The notes beneath the pieces were generated by a model that saw only the letters and a list, made by a program, of their open reading frames with translations, was not told the DNA's origin and made no database searches. Of a DNA stretch of 11,986 bases, positions 1 to 7,034 are shown one piece after another. How positions within the stretch are numbered: position 1 is the first letter of the stretch; the number at the start of each line of letters is the position of its first letter. A program made the position numbers and the translations under genes. The stretch is from Desulfuromonadaceae bacterium (GTDB lineage Bacteria > Desulfobacterota > Desulfuromonadia > Desulfuromonadales > Desulfuromonadaceae), in NCBI GenBank assembly GCA_027065245.1, contig JAMOOS010000150.1, forward strand, positions 1 to 11,986, in the 5' to 3' direction.

Positions 1-125
1 GGTCGAGGACAGATTTTCGCTCGTTTGCAGGCTAATAGCCGTAGCTATTGGTCGAAAAGGAGCGGAAATATGCACCGGCCAGGCGGTTTTGCAGCCGATG
101 CATGGAAAGTCCGACAGGCTCCTAG
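1..125 (+). repeat. Structured dispersed repeat element, copy 1 (possibly cut by the window edge)
   Basis: Non-coding stretch with nested inverted repeats. Positions 30-39 pair with 44-53 (10 pairs, two of them G-T) around a CGTA loop. AGGAGC at 58-63 pairs with GCTCCT at 118-123 and encloses a second stem, 70-79 with 94-103 (one C-A mismatch). Positions 85-117 match the minus strand at 6139-6171 at 27 of 33 bases without gaps, including CATGGAAAGTCCGACAG (101-117, 16 of 17). Upstream, GTCG and GGAGCG (51-54, 59-64) also recur in the second copy. Two plus frames are open from the window edge (1-156, whose TGA overlaps the next ATG, and 2-262), so the 3' end of an upstream gene cannot be excluded, but neither peptide looks like a known protein. 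Function unknown; a repeat or structured RNA is the better reading. Confidence 0.5.
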
Positions 126-152
126 CAATCAACCACACAGGATCATCACAAC

Positions 153-506
153 ATGACATCTACCAACAAACAACTATGGCAAACCGTCATTTTTCTACTG
201 CTGAGCAAATTTATCACCAACCAGCAGCAACAATTCAGCCGCAAACAACTGATCAACGCTAAAAACGTGGAACTGGCTGAACGCTTTGCCAATATCGTTG
301 GCGACAATGCCGCCGTCGGCAAAACAAAACTGGCCCTCAACAAGGCATTGCAACAACTTATTGACAACGGCAGCATCAATGCAGTTGCTGGCGACACCAT
401 GCAACTTACAGACACCGGTTTCGCCGCCATGCAGCAACGCCGTCAGGAAGCCATGACCAAAATAGCCGCCAGCTTCCCCGACAGCTCTGCACAGAAAAAA
501 CACTGA
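153..506 (+). CDS. Small putative winged-helix protein, 117 aa, function unknown
   Basis: I do not recognise a named family. The N-terminal third is an amphipathic helix region (WQTVIFLLLSKFIT) followed by a Gln run. Residues about 48-108 read like a winged helix-turn-helix: a helix starting FSRKQLI, then KLALNKALQQLIDNGSI and a beta-hairpin-like wing ending in LTDTGF, the usual helix-wing pattern of small wHTH proteins. A DNA-binding or adaptor role is inference only. There is no signal peptide. The start is fixed by a stop at 123-125 in the same frame and an AGGA 11 bases upstream of ATG. The next gene on the same strand starts 98 bases after the stop, with no evident terminator between, so it could be co-transcribed with the response regulator. 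Confidence 0.65.
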   Translation: MTSTNKQLWQTVIFLLLSKFITNQQQQFSRKQLINAKNVELAERFANIVGDNAAVGKTKLALNKALQQLIDNGSINAVAGDTMQLTDTGFAAMQQRRQEAMTKIAASFPDSSAQKKH

Positions 507-604
507 TACCTGCTGAATCATTACGACCCTGTTGGACAACAGTGCGCAGGTGCTGCTATTTCATTAAAAGGAATACGCCTGCGATCAGCAACGAAAGAGG
601 TGCC

Positions 605-1930
605 ATGCCATCTACCCCAGACCAGCCACTGCCACAAGTACTGTGCGTAGACGACGAAAAAGGGATTCTGCGTGCCCTGCGCCGGGTGCTGATGGATGAA
701 GAGTGCGATGTAACCACCGCCAACAGCGGCGCTGAAGCGCTGGAGTTGTTGCCACAGTTGGACAATCTGGCGCTGATTATTTCTGACCAGCGCATGCCGG
801 AAATGACCGGGGTGGAGTTTCTCCAGCAGGCCAAAAAACTGCGCCCATCCGCATACCGGGTGATGCTCACCGGCTATGCCGACATCAACGCCACCATGGA
901 TGCAGTTAACAAGGGGGAGATCTGGCGCTACGTCACCAAACCGTGGGATGACGATGCCATCATCGCCCTGGTACGCGATGCCATCCGCCAGTATCAACTG
1001 GAGCAGGAAAACACCCGCCTGCACAAACTGGTACAGCGACAAGCAGAAGAGCTTAAACAATGGAACGAACGCCTTAAGCAGCGGGTTCTGGCTCAAACCA
1101 ACCGCATCCGCGAAAAACACGAGGAACTGGCCTACGCCAACAAGCAGTTACGCCAGAGTTTTGACCAGACCCTGCTGGCATTTGCCCGCCTGATCGAACT
1201 GCGCGACAAAAACTTTAAAAACCACTCTCACAATACCTGCGCTATCACTGAGAAAAGCGCCCTGAAACTGCGTCTGGATAAAAAGCTGACAGAAGATATC
1301 CGTATTGCCGCCCTGTTGCACGGCATCGGCAAAATCGGCACACCGGATCACCTGCTGCGCTGTCGCTACGAGGATTTGTCTGCCAGCGACAAAATCATCT
1401 ACGACATGTATACCGTGCGCGGACAGACCACCTTGGACCCAATTGCCGAACTGCGCAGCGCCAGCGTTATCATCCGCCATATCATGGAAAATTACGACGG
1501 CAGCGGCACACCGGACAAGCTGAAAGGAGATAAAATACCGCTGGGATCACGCATAATTGCCATCGCCGAACACATCGACCGGCAACTGGGCAGCGGCGCG
1601 TTCGCGACACTGGATCTGATTATAGAAGACATGGAAAAACTGGCCGGCAAGCGTTTTGACGCCGATCTGTTGCCTATAGTAGCCAAAGCGGCACGCGATT
1701 TCTATGCCGAGGCCAATATCGACGACAGCACCGCCAACCGGCGCGAAGTACCACCAGGTGAGTTGGAGGAAGGGATGATGGTACTGCGCGATGTGTACAG
1801 CGGTACCGGGCTGCTGCTACTCAAACAAGGCTCCATCCTGACCGCCGAAACCATCGCCTCGCTACAGCGCTACTACAAAAGCGATCCGCCCGATACGCCA
1901 GTGCTGGTATTCGACAGCAATGCTGACTAA
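605..1930 (+). CDS. Response regulator with REC, coiled coil and degenerate HD-GYP domain
   Basis: RpfG-like architecture, 441 aa, cytoplasmic. The receiver domain (about 10-130) is complete: acidic pair D16/D17, phosphoacceptor D61 (SDQRMP), T89 and K112 (TKPW). A coiled coil follows (about 132-185), then an HD-GYP-like domain (about 186-385) and a C-terminal extension seen in many such regulators (GMMVLRDVYSGTGLLLLKQG). The HD-GYP core is eroded. H207, H239 and K243 remain, but the HD pair is H239-G240, the usual HHExWDGSGYP reads IMENYDGSGTP, and the middle His region reads MYTVRG. Most metal ligands are therefore missing and c-di-GMP hydrolysis is unlikely. The start at 605 (AAAGAGG just upstream) is preferred over a GTG at 542, because homology begins a few residues after Met605. 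Likely partner: the histidine kinase at 2937. Confidence 0.9.
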   Translation: MPSTPDQPLPQVLCVDDEKGILRALRRVLMDEECDVTTANSGAEALELLPQLDNLALIISDQRMPEMTGVEFLQQAKKLRPSAYRVMLTGYADINATMDAVNKGEIWRYVTKPWDDDAIIALVRDAIRQYQLEQENTRLHKLVQRQAEELKQWNERLKQRVLAQTNRIREKHEELAYANKQLRQSFDQTLLAFARLIELRDKNFKNHSHNTCAITEKSALKLRLDKKLTEDIRIAALLHGIGKIGTPDHLLRCRYEDLSASDKIIYDMYTVRGQTTLDPIAELRSASVIIRHIMENYDGSGTPDKLKGDKIPLGSRIIAIAEHIDRQLGSGAFATLDLIIEDMEKLAGKRFDADLLPIVAKAARDFYAEANIDDSTANRREVPPGELEEGMMVLRDVYSGTGLLLLKQGSILTAETIASLQRYYKSDPPDTPVLVFDSNAD

Positions 1931-1953
1931 CTTTGCACAATTTCTGGGGAAGG

Positions 1954-2802
1954 TCACTGAGCCCGTAGTAGCAGATGCACCGGAATCATGGCAATAATAA
2001 TGCCACGGTCGCGATCGTCGTTGAGATAGCTGCCGGTGGCAATGTACTCACCGTCGCCACACTCGATACGCTCGGTAGCGGCACCAGCACTTTTAATCAG
2101 TTCAATAAGTGCCAGCAACGACGATGGCAACACGTCATCACTTTTTTCACCCAGCAGCATGGAATCAGGTGCCAGAATCCGCGTAGCCTTGTCGTTGGCC
2201 TGTACCACGCAATCCTCAATATCTATCCCGAATACCGCCACCGGCAGGCAATCGAGAATATCCTGCGCCAGTTGCAGCACCTGGCTGCGCAATTCCAATG
2301 CCTGGGTGCGCTGCTGCACCACATCTTCCAGATGGGCATTGATCAGCAGCAATTCGCGATTGCGTTCCTCAAGCTGGGCCGAAAGTTTGCTGTTAGTGCG
2401 GTTGAGATAAAAGGTTTCCACTGCGTTGGCGATATTGACGCGCAACTCCTCGTCGTTCCACGGTTTGGGTATAAACTTGTACACATGGCCGATATTTATC
2501 GCCTCTACCACCGCCACCGTATCGGCGAAACCGGACAGCACAATCCTGATGGTGTCGGGCCAGCGCTCATGCACCTGGCGAAAAAACTCCACGCCGTTCA
2601 TCTGCGGCATACGATAATCGGACACCACTACGCTCACGCCCGGTTCCTGTTCGAGGATTTCAAGCCCCTCCTCACCAGATTCGGCAAACAGCAGCTCGTA
2701 GTTATCCTCATCCATAAACAGGCGCCGCAGCGAACGCAGCACGTTGACCTCGTCATCGACGAATAATATTTTGACCTGCTCATCAATTGAATTAACTTTC
2801 AC
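1954..2802 (-). CDS. Response regulator with REC, coiled coil and C-terminal PAS domain
   Basis: Soluble signalling protein of 282 aa from the chosen start. The receiver domain (about 10-130) has D16/D17, phosphoacceptor D62 (SDYRMP), S90 and K113 (PKPW), so it should be phosphorylatable. A helical linker (SKLSAQLEERNRELLLINAHLEDVVQQ region) leads to a PAS-like domain (about 185-275, DCLPVAVFGIDIEDCVVQAND onward). There is no catalytic or DNA-binding output, so it probably acts by protein contacts or as a phosphate sink. I chose the GTG at 2802, preceded by GGGGGC. The same frame extends to a GTG at 2883, which lies inside a possible promoter and adds 27 residues without family character. It runs tail to tail with the HD-GYP regulator (23 bases apart) and head to head with the kinase. 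Its receiver resembles that of the neighbour (VDDE, LRxLRR, MDE), suggesting paralogy. Confidence 0.88.
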   Translation of the reverse strand: MKVNSIDEQVKILFVDDEVNVLRSLRRLFMDEDNYELLFAESGEEGLEILEQEPGVSVVVSDYRMPQMNGVEFFRQVHERWPDTIRIVLSGFADTVAVVEAINIGHVYKFIPKPWNDEELRVNIANAVETFYLNRTNSKLSAQLEERNRELLLINAHLEDVVQQRTQALELRSQVLQLAQDILDCLPVAVFGIDIEDCVVQANDKATRILAPDSMLLGEKSDDVLPSSLLALIELIKSAGAATERIECGDGEYIATGSYLNDDRDRGIIIAMIPVHLLLRAQ

Positions 2803-2864
2803 AGCGCCCCCGTTTATTGTAGAGTTAACAGGCGTTAGCCTACCAAATGCTGTTTCTATTGCAA

Positions 2865-2901
2865 AGCGATGATTATTACACACCGTAAAATGTTCTGTTC
2901 A
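2865..2901 (-). promoter_or_regulatory. Possible sigma70-type promoter of the REC-PAS gene
   Basis: Read on the minus strand, TGAACA (plus 2896-2901) and AATAAT (plus 2872-2877) are separated by 18 bases. The -10 matches 5 of 6 consensus bases and the -35 matches 4 of 6. Transcription would start near 2865, about 60 bases before the GTG at 2802. This fits that start and argues against the longer frame. No equally good promoter is seen for the divergent kinase. Confidence 0.3.
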
Positions 2902-2936
2902 TGCGGCACTTAAATTGACGGGAGCTGATTGAATCT

Positions 2937-4931
2937 ATGACCAACATAAATACGACCATGACCGGAGCCCTGTTCGGCAACGCTGCCTCGGCACTTTCAG
3001 ACAGGGAGCTGCGCATGTTGCTTGCCAGCTACGCCCGTTTCAGCCATGAGTTCATGATCTGGCGCGACGACAACGGTACCAACAAGTTTGTTTCACGCTC
3101 CTGTCAGCGCCTTACCGGCCATACGCCCGATAATTTTCTCACCAACAGTGCTTTTCTGGAAAAAATCATCCACTACGAAGATCTGCCCATGTGGCGTGAG
3201 CAACACGCCGATGGCCACATACACAAACCGATTCACGTGCGTCTGCAATCCAGCAACGGTGATTACATCTGGTTTGAACACACCTGTTGCGCGGTAGACA
3301 ACGATAGCGGCTTCAATGGTGTTATCGGCTATTTTGTCGATATCAACGCCATCAAACATGCCCAGGCTATTCACAGCAAACTCACCCTGGCCATCGACCA
3401 GAGCGACAACGGTTTTGCCATTCTGGACAAAAACGGCATCATCGAATACGCCAACACCGCCTTTCTCGATCTACAGGTAGACGACAGTATCGATATCGGC
3501 ACCCCGCTGCCTCTGCTGGCGCCAGGTTCGGCACGTATCAAAGAGATTGTCGACGAACTGCTCAAAGGGAGAATCTGGCACGAACATTTTTCCATTGAAC
3601 TGCCCAGCGGTGCGACGCTATGGCAATCTATCAAGATATCACCTATTTACGATAACAATCGCCACATCAGCCATTACATGGTTTTTCTCATCGACATCAC
3701 GCAAAAAACGCGCAACCGCGACAAGATGCAGCAGTTATTTGCCATGGTGGAGCAAAGCAAACAGGAATGGGAACGTTCTCTGGACTGCATCAGCGACGTG
3801 GTTATTCTAGCGGACAACAATGGTAATGTCAGGCGCATCAATAAGGCCGTGGGCACCATGTTTGATACAGATATGGACGACATACTCGGCAAACACTGGA
3901 GTGAGCTGTTGCCGCCGGAAATGCGCCAACTCGACAATTTACCTGAAGAGCATGAATTTCATGATGAAAAACGCGACCGCTGGTTTTACTACCATATCTT
4001 CACTTTCGACGGCGATGATCTGGCCAGCAAAGTAAAACAGGTTGTCACCATCCACGAAACCACCAACACCTGGCGTATTACCCGCGAGCTGGCTGACGCC
4101 TACGAACACCTGAAGGCCACCCAGGGGCAGCTGCTGCATCAGGAAAAAATGGCTTCCATAGGTCAACTTGCCGCCGGCGTCGCCCACGAAATCAACAATC
4201 CCACCGGATTTATAACCAGCAATTTATCCAGCCTGGGCAAATATATCGGGAAACTGGCCGACTATATAACTCTGCTGGAGCAAAGCCTGCAAGACTGCGG
4301 CAACGATGATCTGCGTACCAAAGTACAGCAGCAACGCAAAAAGATGAAAATCGACTTTGTACTGGAGGACATAGATGATTTGATTGCTGAATCACTGGAA
4401 GGGACACAGCGGGTAAAAACCATCGTACAGAACCTGAAGAGTTTCTCGCGCGTGGACGACACCGGTTTTTCGGTGACCAACCTGCACGAATGCCTAGAAG
4501 CAGCTCTGAGCATCGCCTGGAACGAGATCAAATATAAAGCCACCGTCAACAAGGACTTTCAGCCGATACCGGAAATCTACTGTTCGCCGCAGCAACTGAA
4601 TCAGGTTTTCCTTAACCTGCTCGTCAACGCCGCTCAGGCCATTGAAGACAGCGGCGAAATCACCGTGGCCACCGCCACCAGTGAGCCGTGGGTGGTGATC
4701 ACCATCAGTGACACCGGCAAGGGGATCAAACCAGAGCATCTTAATCGCGTTTTCGAGCCGTTTTTCACCACTAAAGAGGTGGGTAAAGGCACTGGCCTGG
4801 GGCTGAGCATCTGTTACGACATCATCAAAAAACACCACGGGGATATTTTTGTCGCCAGCAAGCCGGGTAAAGGCACCACCTTTACCATCAAGCTGCCCAT
4901 CGAAGCGCCGCAACAGCAGGATAAAAGCTGA
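2937..4931 (+). CDS. Soluble sensor histidine kinase with three PAS domains
   Basis: 664 aa, no membrane segment or signal peptide, so it should sense a cytoplasmic cue. Three PAS-like domains are visible: about 37-140 (SHEFMIWRDDNG to GVIGYFVDINAIK), about 148-262 (DNGFAILDKNGIIEYANTAF to HYMVFLIDITQ) and about 278-385 (DCISDVVILADNNGNVRRIN onward). The HisKA H-box centres on H417 (AAGVAHEINNP). Glu418 and Asn421 form the ExxN motif linked to phosphatase activity in HisKA kinases. The ATPase domain is complete: N-box around N564 (NLLVNAAQAI), G1 at D592 (SDTGKGI), F-box FEPFFTTK and G2 GKGTGLGLSI. It has no receiver domain of its own, so it needs separate partners; the two REC proteins beside it are the natural candidates. 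The start has GGAG 12 bases upstream, slightly long spacing. PAS ligands cannot be told from sequence. Confidence 0.93.
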   Translation: MTNINTTMTGALFGNAASALSDRELRMLLASYARFSHEFMIWRDDNGTNKFVSRSCQRLTGHTPDNFLTNSAFLEKIIHYEDLPMWREQHADGHIHKPIHVRLQSSNGDYIWFEHTCCAVDNDSGFNGVIGYFVDINAIKHAQAIHSKLTLAIDQSDNGFAILDKNGIIEYANTAFLDLQVDDSIDIGTPLPLLAPGSARIKEIVDELLKGRIWHEHFSIELPSGATLWQSIKISPIYDNNRHISHYMVFLIDITQKTRNRDKMQQLFAMVEQSKQEWERSLDCISDVVILADNNGNVRRINKAVGTMFDTDMDDILGKHWSELLPPEMRQLDNLPEEHEFHDEKRDRWFYYHIFTFDGDDLASKVKQVVTIHETTNTWRITRELADAYEHLKATQGQLLHQEKMASIGQLAAGVAHEINNPTGFITSNLSSLGKYIGKLADYITLLEQSLQDCGNDDLRTKVQQQRKKMKIDFVLEDIDDLIAESLEGTQRVKTIVQNLKSFSRVDDTGFSVTNLHECLEAALSIAWNEIKYKATVNKDFQPIPEIYCSPQQLNQVFLNLLVNAAQAIEDSGEITVATATSEPWVVITISDTGKGIKPEHLNRVFEPFFTTKEVGKGTGLGLSICYDIIKKHHGDIFVASKPGKGTTFTIKLPIEAPQQQDKS

Positions 4932-4943
4932 CCGCGACCGCCA

Positions 4944-6104
4944 TCAGCAACAGCGACGCAAAATCTCCTCGATCACAGCGGCGCTATAATCACGCAACCC
5001 CCACTTTTGCGCCAGCATGGTGGCGTTGGCGGCAATGGCGGGAATATCGTCGGCGGCAATACCGGCCTGCACCAGCGTTACCGGCGCGCCGCTGGCGGCA
5101 AACCAGCGTTTGAGAGCCGCTATACCAGCTGCGGCCAGCTCGGAATCATCTGCGCCATTCAGGGCGAACACCCGCCGGGCAAACTGGGCAAATTTATTTG
5201 CATCGCGCTGTGCCGCCCAGCTCATCCAGCCCGGCATCACCACCGCCAGCCCGGCACCGTGAGCGATATCGTACATGGCGCTCAGCGAATGTTCAATCAT
5301 GTGGTTGGGAAAACCGTACGCACCGATACCAGCGGTGGACAAGCCGTTCAACGCCCAACTCGCCGCCCACATCATGGTGGCGCGCGCCTCGATATCGTCG
5401 GGTCGGCGCAGTATCTGATCGGTGCTTTCCATAATCGTCTGCACCAGCCCCTCGACAAAACGATCCTGCAGCGGCGTCTGCTCGCGGCTGGTAAAATAGC
5501 CCTCCAGCAGATGGGAGATGGCATCCACCGCAGAATAAGCGGTGTAGTCGGCAGGCACGCTGCAGGTAAGCTGCGGATCGAGAATCGACACCTTGGGATA
5601 CAGACACGGCGCACTAATATCGAACTTCTGCTTCGTCTGCTCGTTGGTAACCACACCGCCACAGTTCATCTCACTGCCGGTGGCCGCCAGAGTCAGCACG
5701 GTAACCAGCGGCAACGCCTGTTTCGGCCTGGCTGCGCCGGTAAAAAAATCCCACACGTCGTTATCGGCCAACGCCCCGGCGGCGATGCTTTTGGCTTCAT
5801 CCAGCACACTGCCGCCCCCCACGGCGACAACAACATCCACCTGCTGTTCCCTGGCCATCTTCACACCGGCGCGTACATGGGACAACACCGGATTCGACTT
5901 GACGCCGCTGTGCTCCAGCCACTCGATACCACTGTCGCGCAATGCCGCGGTAACCTGAGCGTAAACGCCACTGCGTTTGATACTGCCCTGGCCATACACC
6001 AGCAACGCCTTGCGCCCCCAGGCGGCAGCATACTTGCCCACCTTGGTAACGGTATCGACGCCAAAGACAATTTTGGTCGGATTATGAAATACAAATGGCT
6101 GCAT
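4944..6104 (-). CDS. Iron-dependent alcohol dehydrogenase, butanol dehydrogenase (YqhD/BDH) type
   Basis: Group III metal-dependent alcohol dehydrogenase, 386 aa, the normal family length; cytoplasmic. It interconverts aldehydes and primary alcohols with NAD(P)H. Seen directly: the nucleotide-binding GGGS at 96-99 (GGGSVLDEAKSIA), the YGQGSIKRSG loop at 37-46 shared with YqhD/BDH enzymes, and the four metal ligands D194, H198 (SAVDAISH), H268 (NHMIEH) and H282 (IAHGAGLA), with the same spacing as in E. coli YqhD. An NADPH preference is inferred from that subgroup. It ends with two adjacent Cys residues. The start has GGAG 9 bases upstream. It lies 104 bases downstream of yggU on the same strand, with a repeat copy in between, and its 3' end is only 12 bases from the stop of the convergent kinase gene. 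The physiological substrate is unknown. Confidence 0.93.
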   Translation of the reverse strand: MQPFVFHNPTKIVFGVDTVTKVGKYAAAWGRKALLVYGQGSIKRSGVYAQVTAALRDSGIEWLEHSGVKSNPVLSHVRAGVKMAREQQVDVVVAVGGGSVLDEAKSIAAGALADNDVWDFFTGAARPKQALPLVTVLTLAATGSEMNCGGVVTNEQTKQKFDISAPCLYPKVSILDPQLTCSVPADYTAYSAVDAISHLLEGYFTSREQTPLQDRFVEGLVQTIMESTDQILRRPDDIEARATMMWAASWALNGLSTAGIGAYGFPNHMIEHSLSAMYDIAHGAGLAVVMPGWMSWAAQRDANKFAQFARRVFALNGADDSELAAAGIAALKRWFAASGAPVTLVQAGIAADDIPAIAANATMLAQKWGLRDYSAAVIEEILRRCC

Positions 6105-6130
6105 CAGTCAGATCTCCATTAGCGGTTAAA

Positions 6131-6196
6131 CCAGCACTCTGTCGAACTTTCCATGAAACGGCGGCAAGACTTTCGCGGCGCTCCGTACCGTCCGAC
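6131..6196 (-). repeat. Diverged copy 2 of the dispersed repeat, between yggU and the alcohol dehydrogenase
   Basis: Read on the minus strand this gap contains GTCG, then GGAGCG, then after a shorter spacer a 33-base block (plus 6139-6171) matching positions 85-117 at 27 of 33 bases with no gaps; CATGGAAAGTTCGACAG matches at 16 of 17. Between GGAGCG and TTGC this copy is about 13 bases shorter than copy 1. It lacks the 70-79/94-103 stem and the outer GGAGC/GCTCC pairing, so it looks like a decayed or partial copy. Copy 1 lies on the opposite strand. Confidence 0.5.
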
Positions 6197-6208
6197 ACAC
6201 TCCCGACA

Positions 6209-6502
6209 TCAGGTACTCAAGGCGGCTACCACATCATCGAGCGCCATAGCTTCGATAACCAGCCGTTTATGTCGGCTTTTATGACCACTTACCAGGCGTA
6301 CCCGGCTTTTGGCGCACCCCAGAGTTTTGGCGATAAACTGCTGGCACAGCTTGTTGGCGGCACCATCCACCGGCGGCGAGCTCAAGCGCACTTTAAGCTC
6401 ATCACCCTGAACACCGCACAAAGTGTTTTTGCTTGCCCGCGGCTGCACCACCAGTGCCACCACCACATCGTCGCCCTGCTGTTGTGCCCAGGTCACCGCC
6501 AT
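6209..6502 (-). CDS. yggU: DUF167 / YggU family protein
   Basis: 97 aa, the usual length for this family of small cytoplasmic alpha-beta proteins; biochemical function not established. Family signatures visible: VQPRASKNTLCGVQGDELKVRLSSPPVDGAANK, with the conserved P-A-S, the KVRLxxPPVDGAAN block and the later SRVRLVSGHKSRHKRL stretch. The start codon follows the yggT stop by 15 bases with only a weak GCGGA ribosome site, so it is probably translated from the yggT message. The yggT-yggU pairing is conserved in many proteobacteria, often with proC nearby, but proC is not present here. Confidence 0.9.
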   Translation of the reverse strand: MAVTWAQQQGDDVVVALVVQPRASKNTLCGVQGDELKVRLSSPPVDGAANKLCQQFIAKTLGCAKSRVRLVSGHKSRHKRLVIEAMALDDVVAALST

Positions 6503-6517
6503 TGTCAGAATATCCGC

Positions 6518-6811
6518 TTAAAAGCTGTAGGCGATGGAGTGGAGGATAACCACCAGCATCCGTTGGCAAAAGGACAACGCCAGCAAAATGATGACAGGCG
6601 TAAAATCGATACCGCCGAAGTGCAGCGGGATAAGACGCGCCACCCGCCCCAGCACCGGCTCGGTGGCACGGTAGATAAAACGCACCACCGGGTTATACGG
6701 ATCGGGATTAACCCACGACATCAGCGCTCTGGCGATGATCATGAAAATGTAGATGGTAAATGCCAGATCAACCAGACCGGCCAGGGAGAGAAACAGCTCA
6801 CGGAGAATCAT
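6518..6811 (-). CDS. yggT: YggT family integral membrane protein (single-unit form)
   Basis: 97 aa with two hydrophobic membrane segments, about residues 8-31 (LAGLVDLAFTIYIFMIIARAL) and 70-93 (FTPVIILLALSFCQRMLVVIL). Between them is the family core WVNPDPYNPVVRFIYRATEPVL. The E. coli homologue is about twice as long and holds two such units; the single-unit form resembles YlmG of other bacteria and the short YggT of Desulfuromonadales. Family members have been tied to osmotic or potassium stress and to cell-division or nucleoid organisation, but no firm biochemical role is known. It is the first gene of a minus-strand group with yggU, and possibly the alcohol dehydrogenase. A weak AAGAAG lies about 8 bases before ATG. 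It is divergent from aroF. Confidence 0.9.
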   Translation of the reverse strand: MILRELFLSLAGLVDLAFTIYIFMIIARALMSWVNPDPYNPVVRFIYRATEPVLGRVARLIPLHFGGIDFTPVIILLALSFCQRMLVVILHSIAYSF

Positions 6812-6936
6812 CGTTTAATCTTCTTTCATTTACAAGCAGGAACGCAGCCACGGCACCCCAACGGCAGCCGACGGTTTTACCAGGTCAAACATCGGGTTTA
6901 TCGCAACAACATTACGCCAGAATCATGCGGGTTTTT

Positions 6937-6965
6937 TTGACATCAGCCAGCGAACAGGATAGAGT
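6937..6965 (+). promoter_or_regulatory. Sigma70-type promoter of the DAHP synthase gene
   Basis: A perfect TTGACA (6937-6942) is followed after exactly 17 bases by TAGAGT (6960-6965), 4 of 6 to the -10 consensus. It overlaps the end of a run of seven T residues (6932-6938). Transcription would begin near 6972, giving a leader of about 60 bases before the ATG at 7035. I see no TyrR box (TGTAAA-N6-TTTACA) in the intergenic region and no aromatic-rich leader peptide. Confidence 0.55.
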
Positions 6966-7034
6966 GCCGCCAGTGTGTTTGTCAAGCCACAGGCCATGAT
7001 TCACATCTATTACCAGCGAGGAGAACAGCAGATC

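Noticed and set aside
1..156. C-terminal end of an upstream gene overlapping the 153 start by ATGA
   Set aside because: The peptide has no recognisable family, a second frame is equally open, and the same bases form stems and recur in another gap. It cannot be fully excluded because the window starts here.
2886..2891. TAAAAT as the -10 box of the kinase gene
   Set aside because: The nearest -35-like TTGCAA lies 21 bases away, outside the usual 16-18 spacing, and nothing better is present.
5007..6122. Long plus-strand open frame of 371 codons opposite the alcohol dehydrogenase
   Set aside because: It is His-, Gly- and Arg-rich with no domain sense and lies exactly over a conserved minus-strand enzyme. 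It is a shadow frame, as are the long frames opposite lhgO and the REC-PAS gene.
6915..6938. Run of seven T residues after GCGGG as an intrinsic terminator
   Set aside because: The only upstream pairing is a 3-base CGC/GCG. The run is better explained as the upstream edge of the TTGACA box.
6925..6999. A 24-codon frame ahead of aroF (starts MRVFLTSASEQ) as an attenuator leader peptide
   Set aside because: It has no cluster of Tyr, Phe or Trp codons, no ribosome site and no following terminator hairpin. It also overlaps the best promoter, so it would be only partly transcribed.
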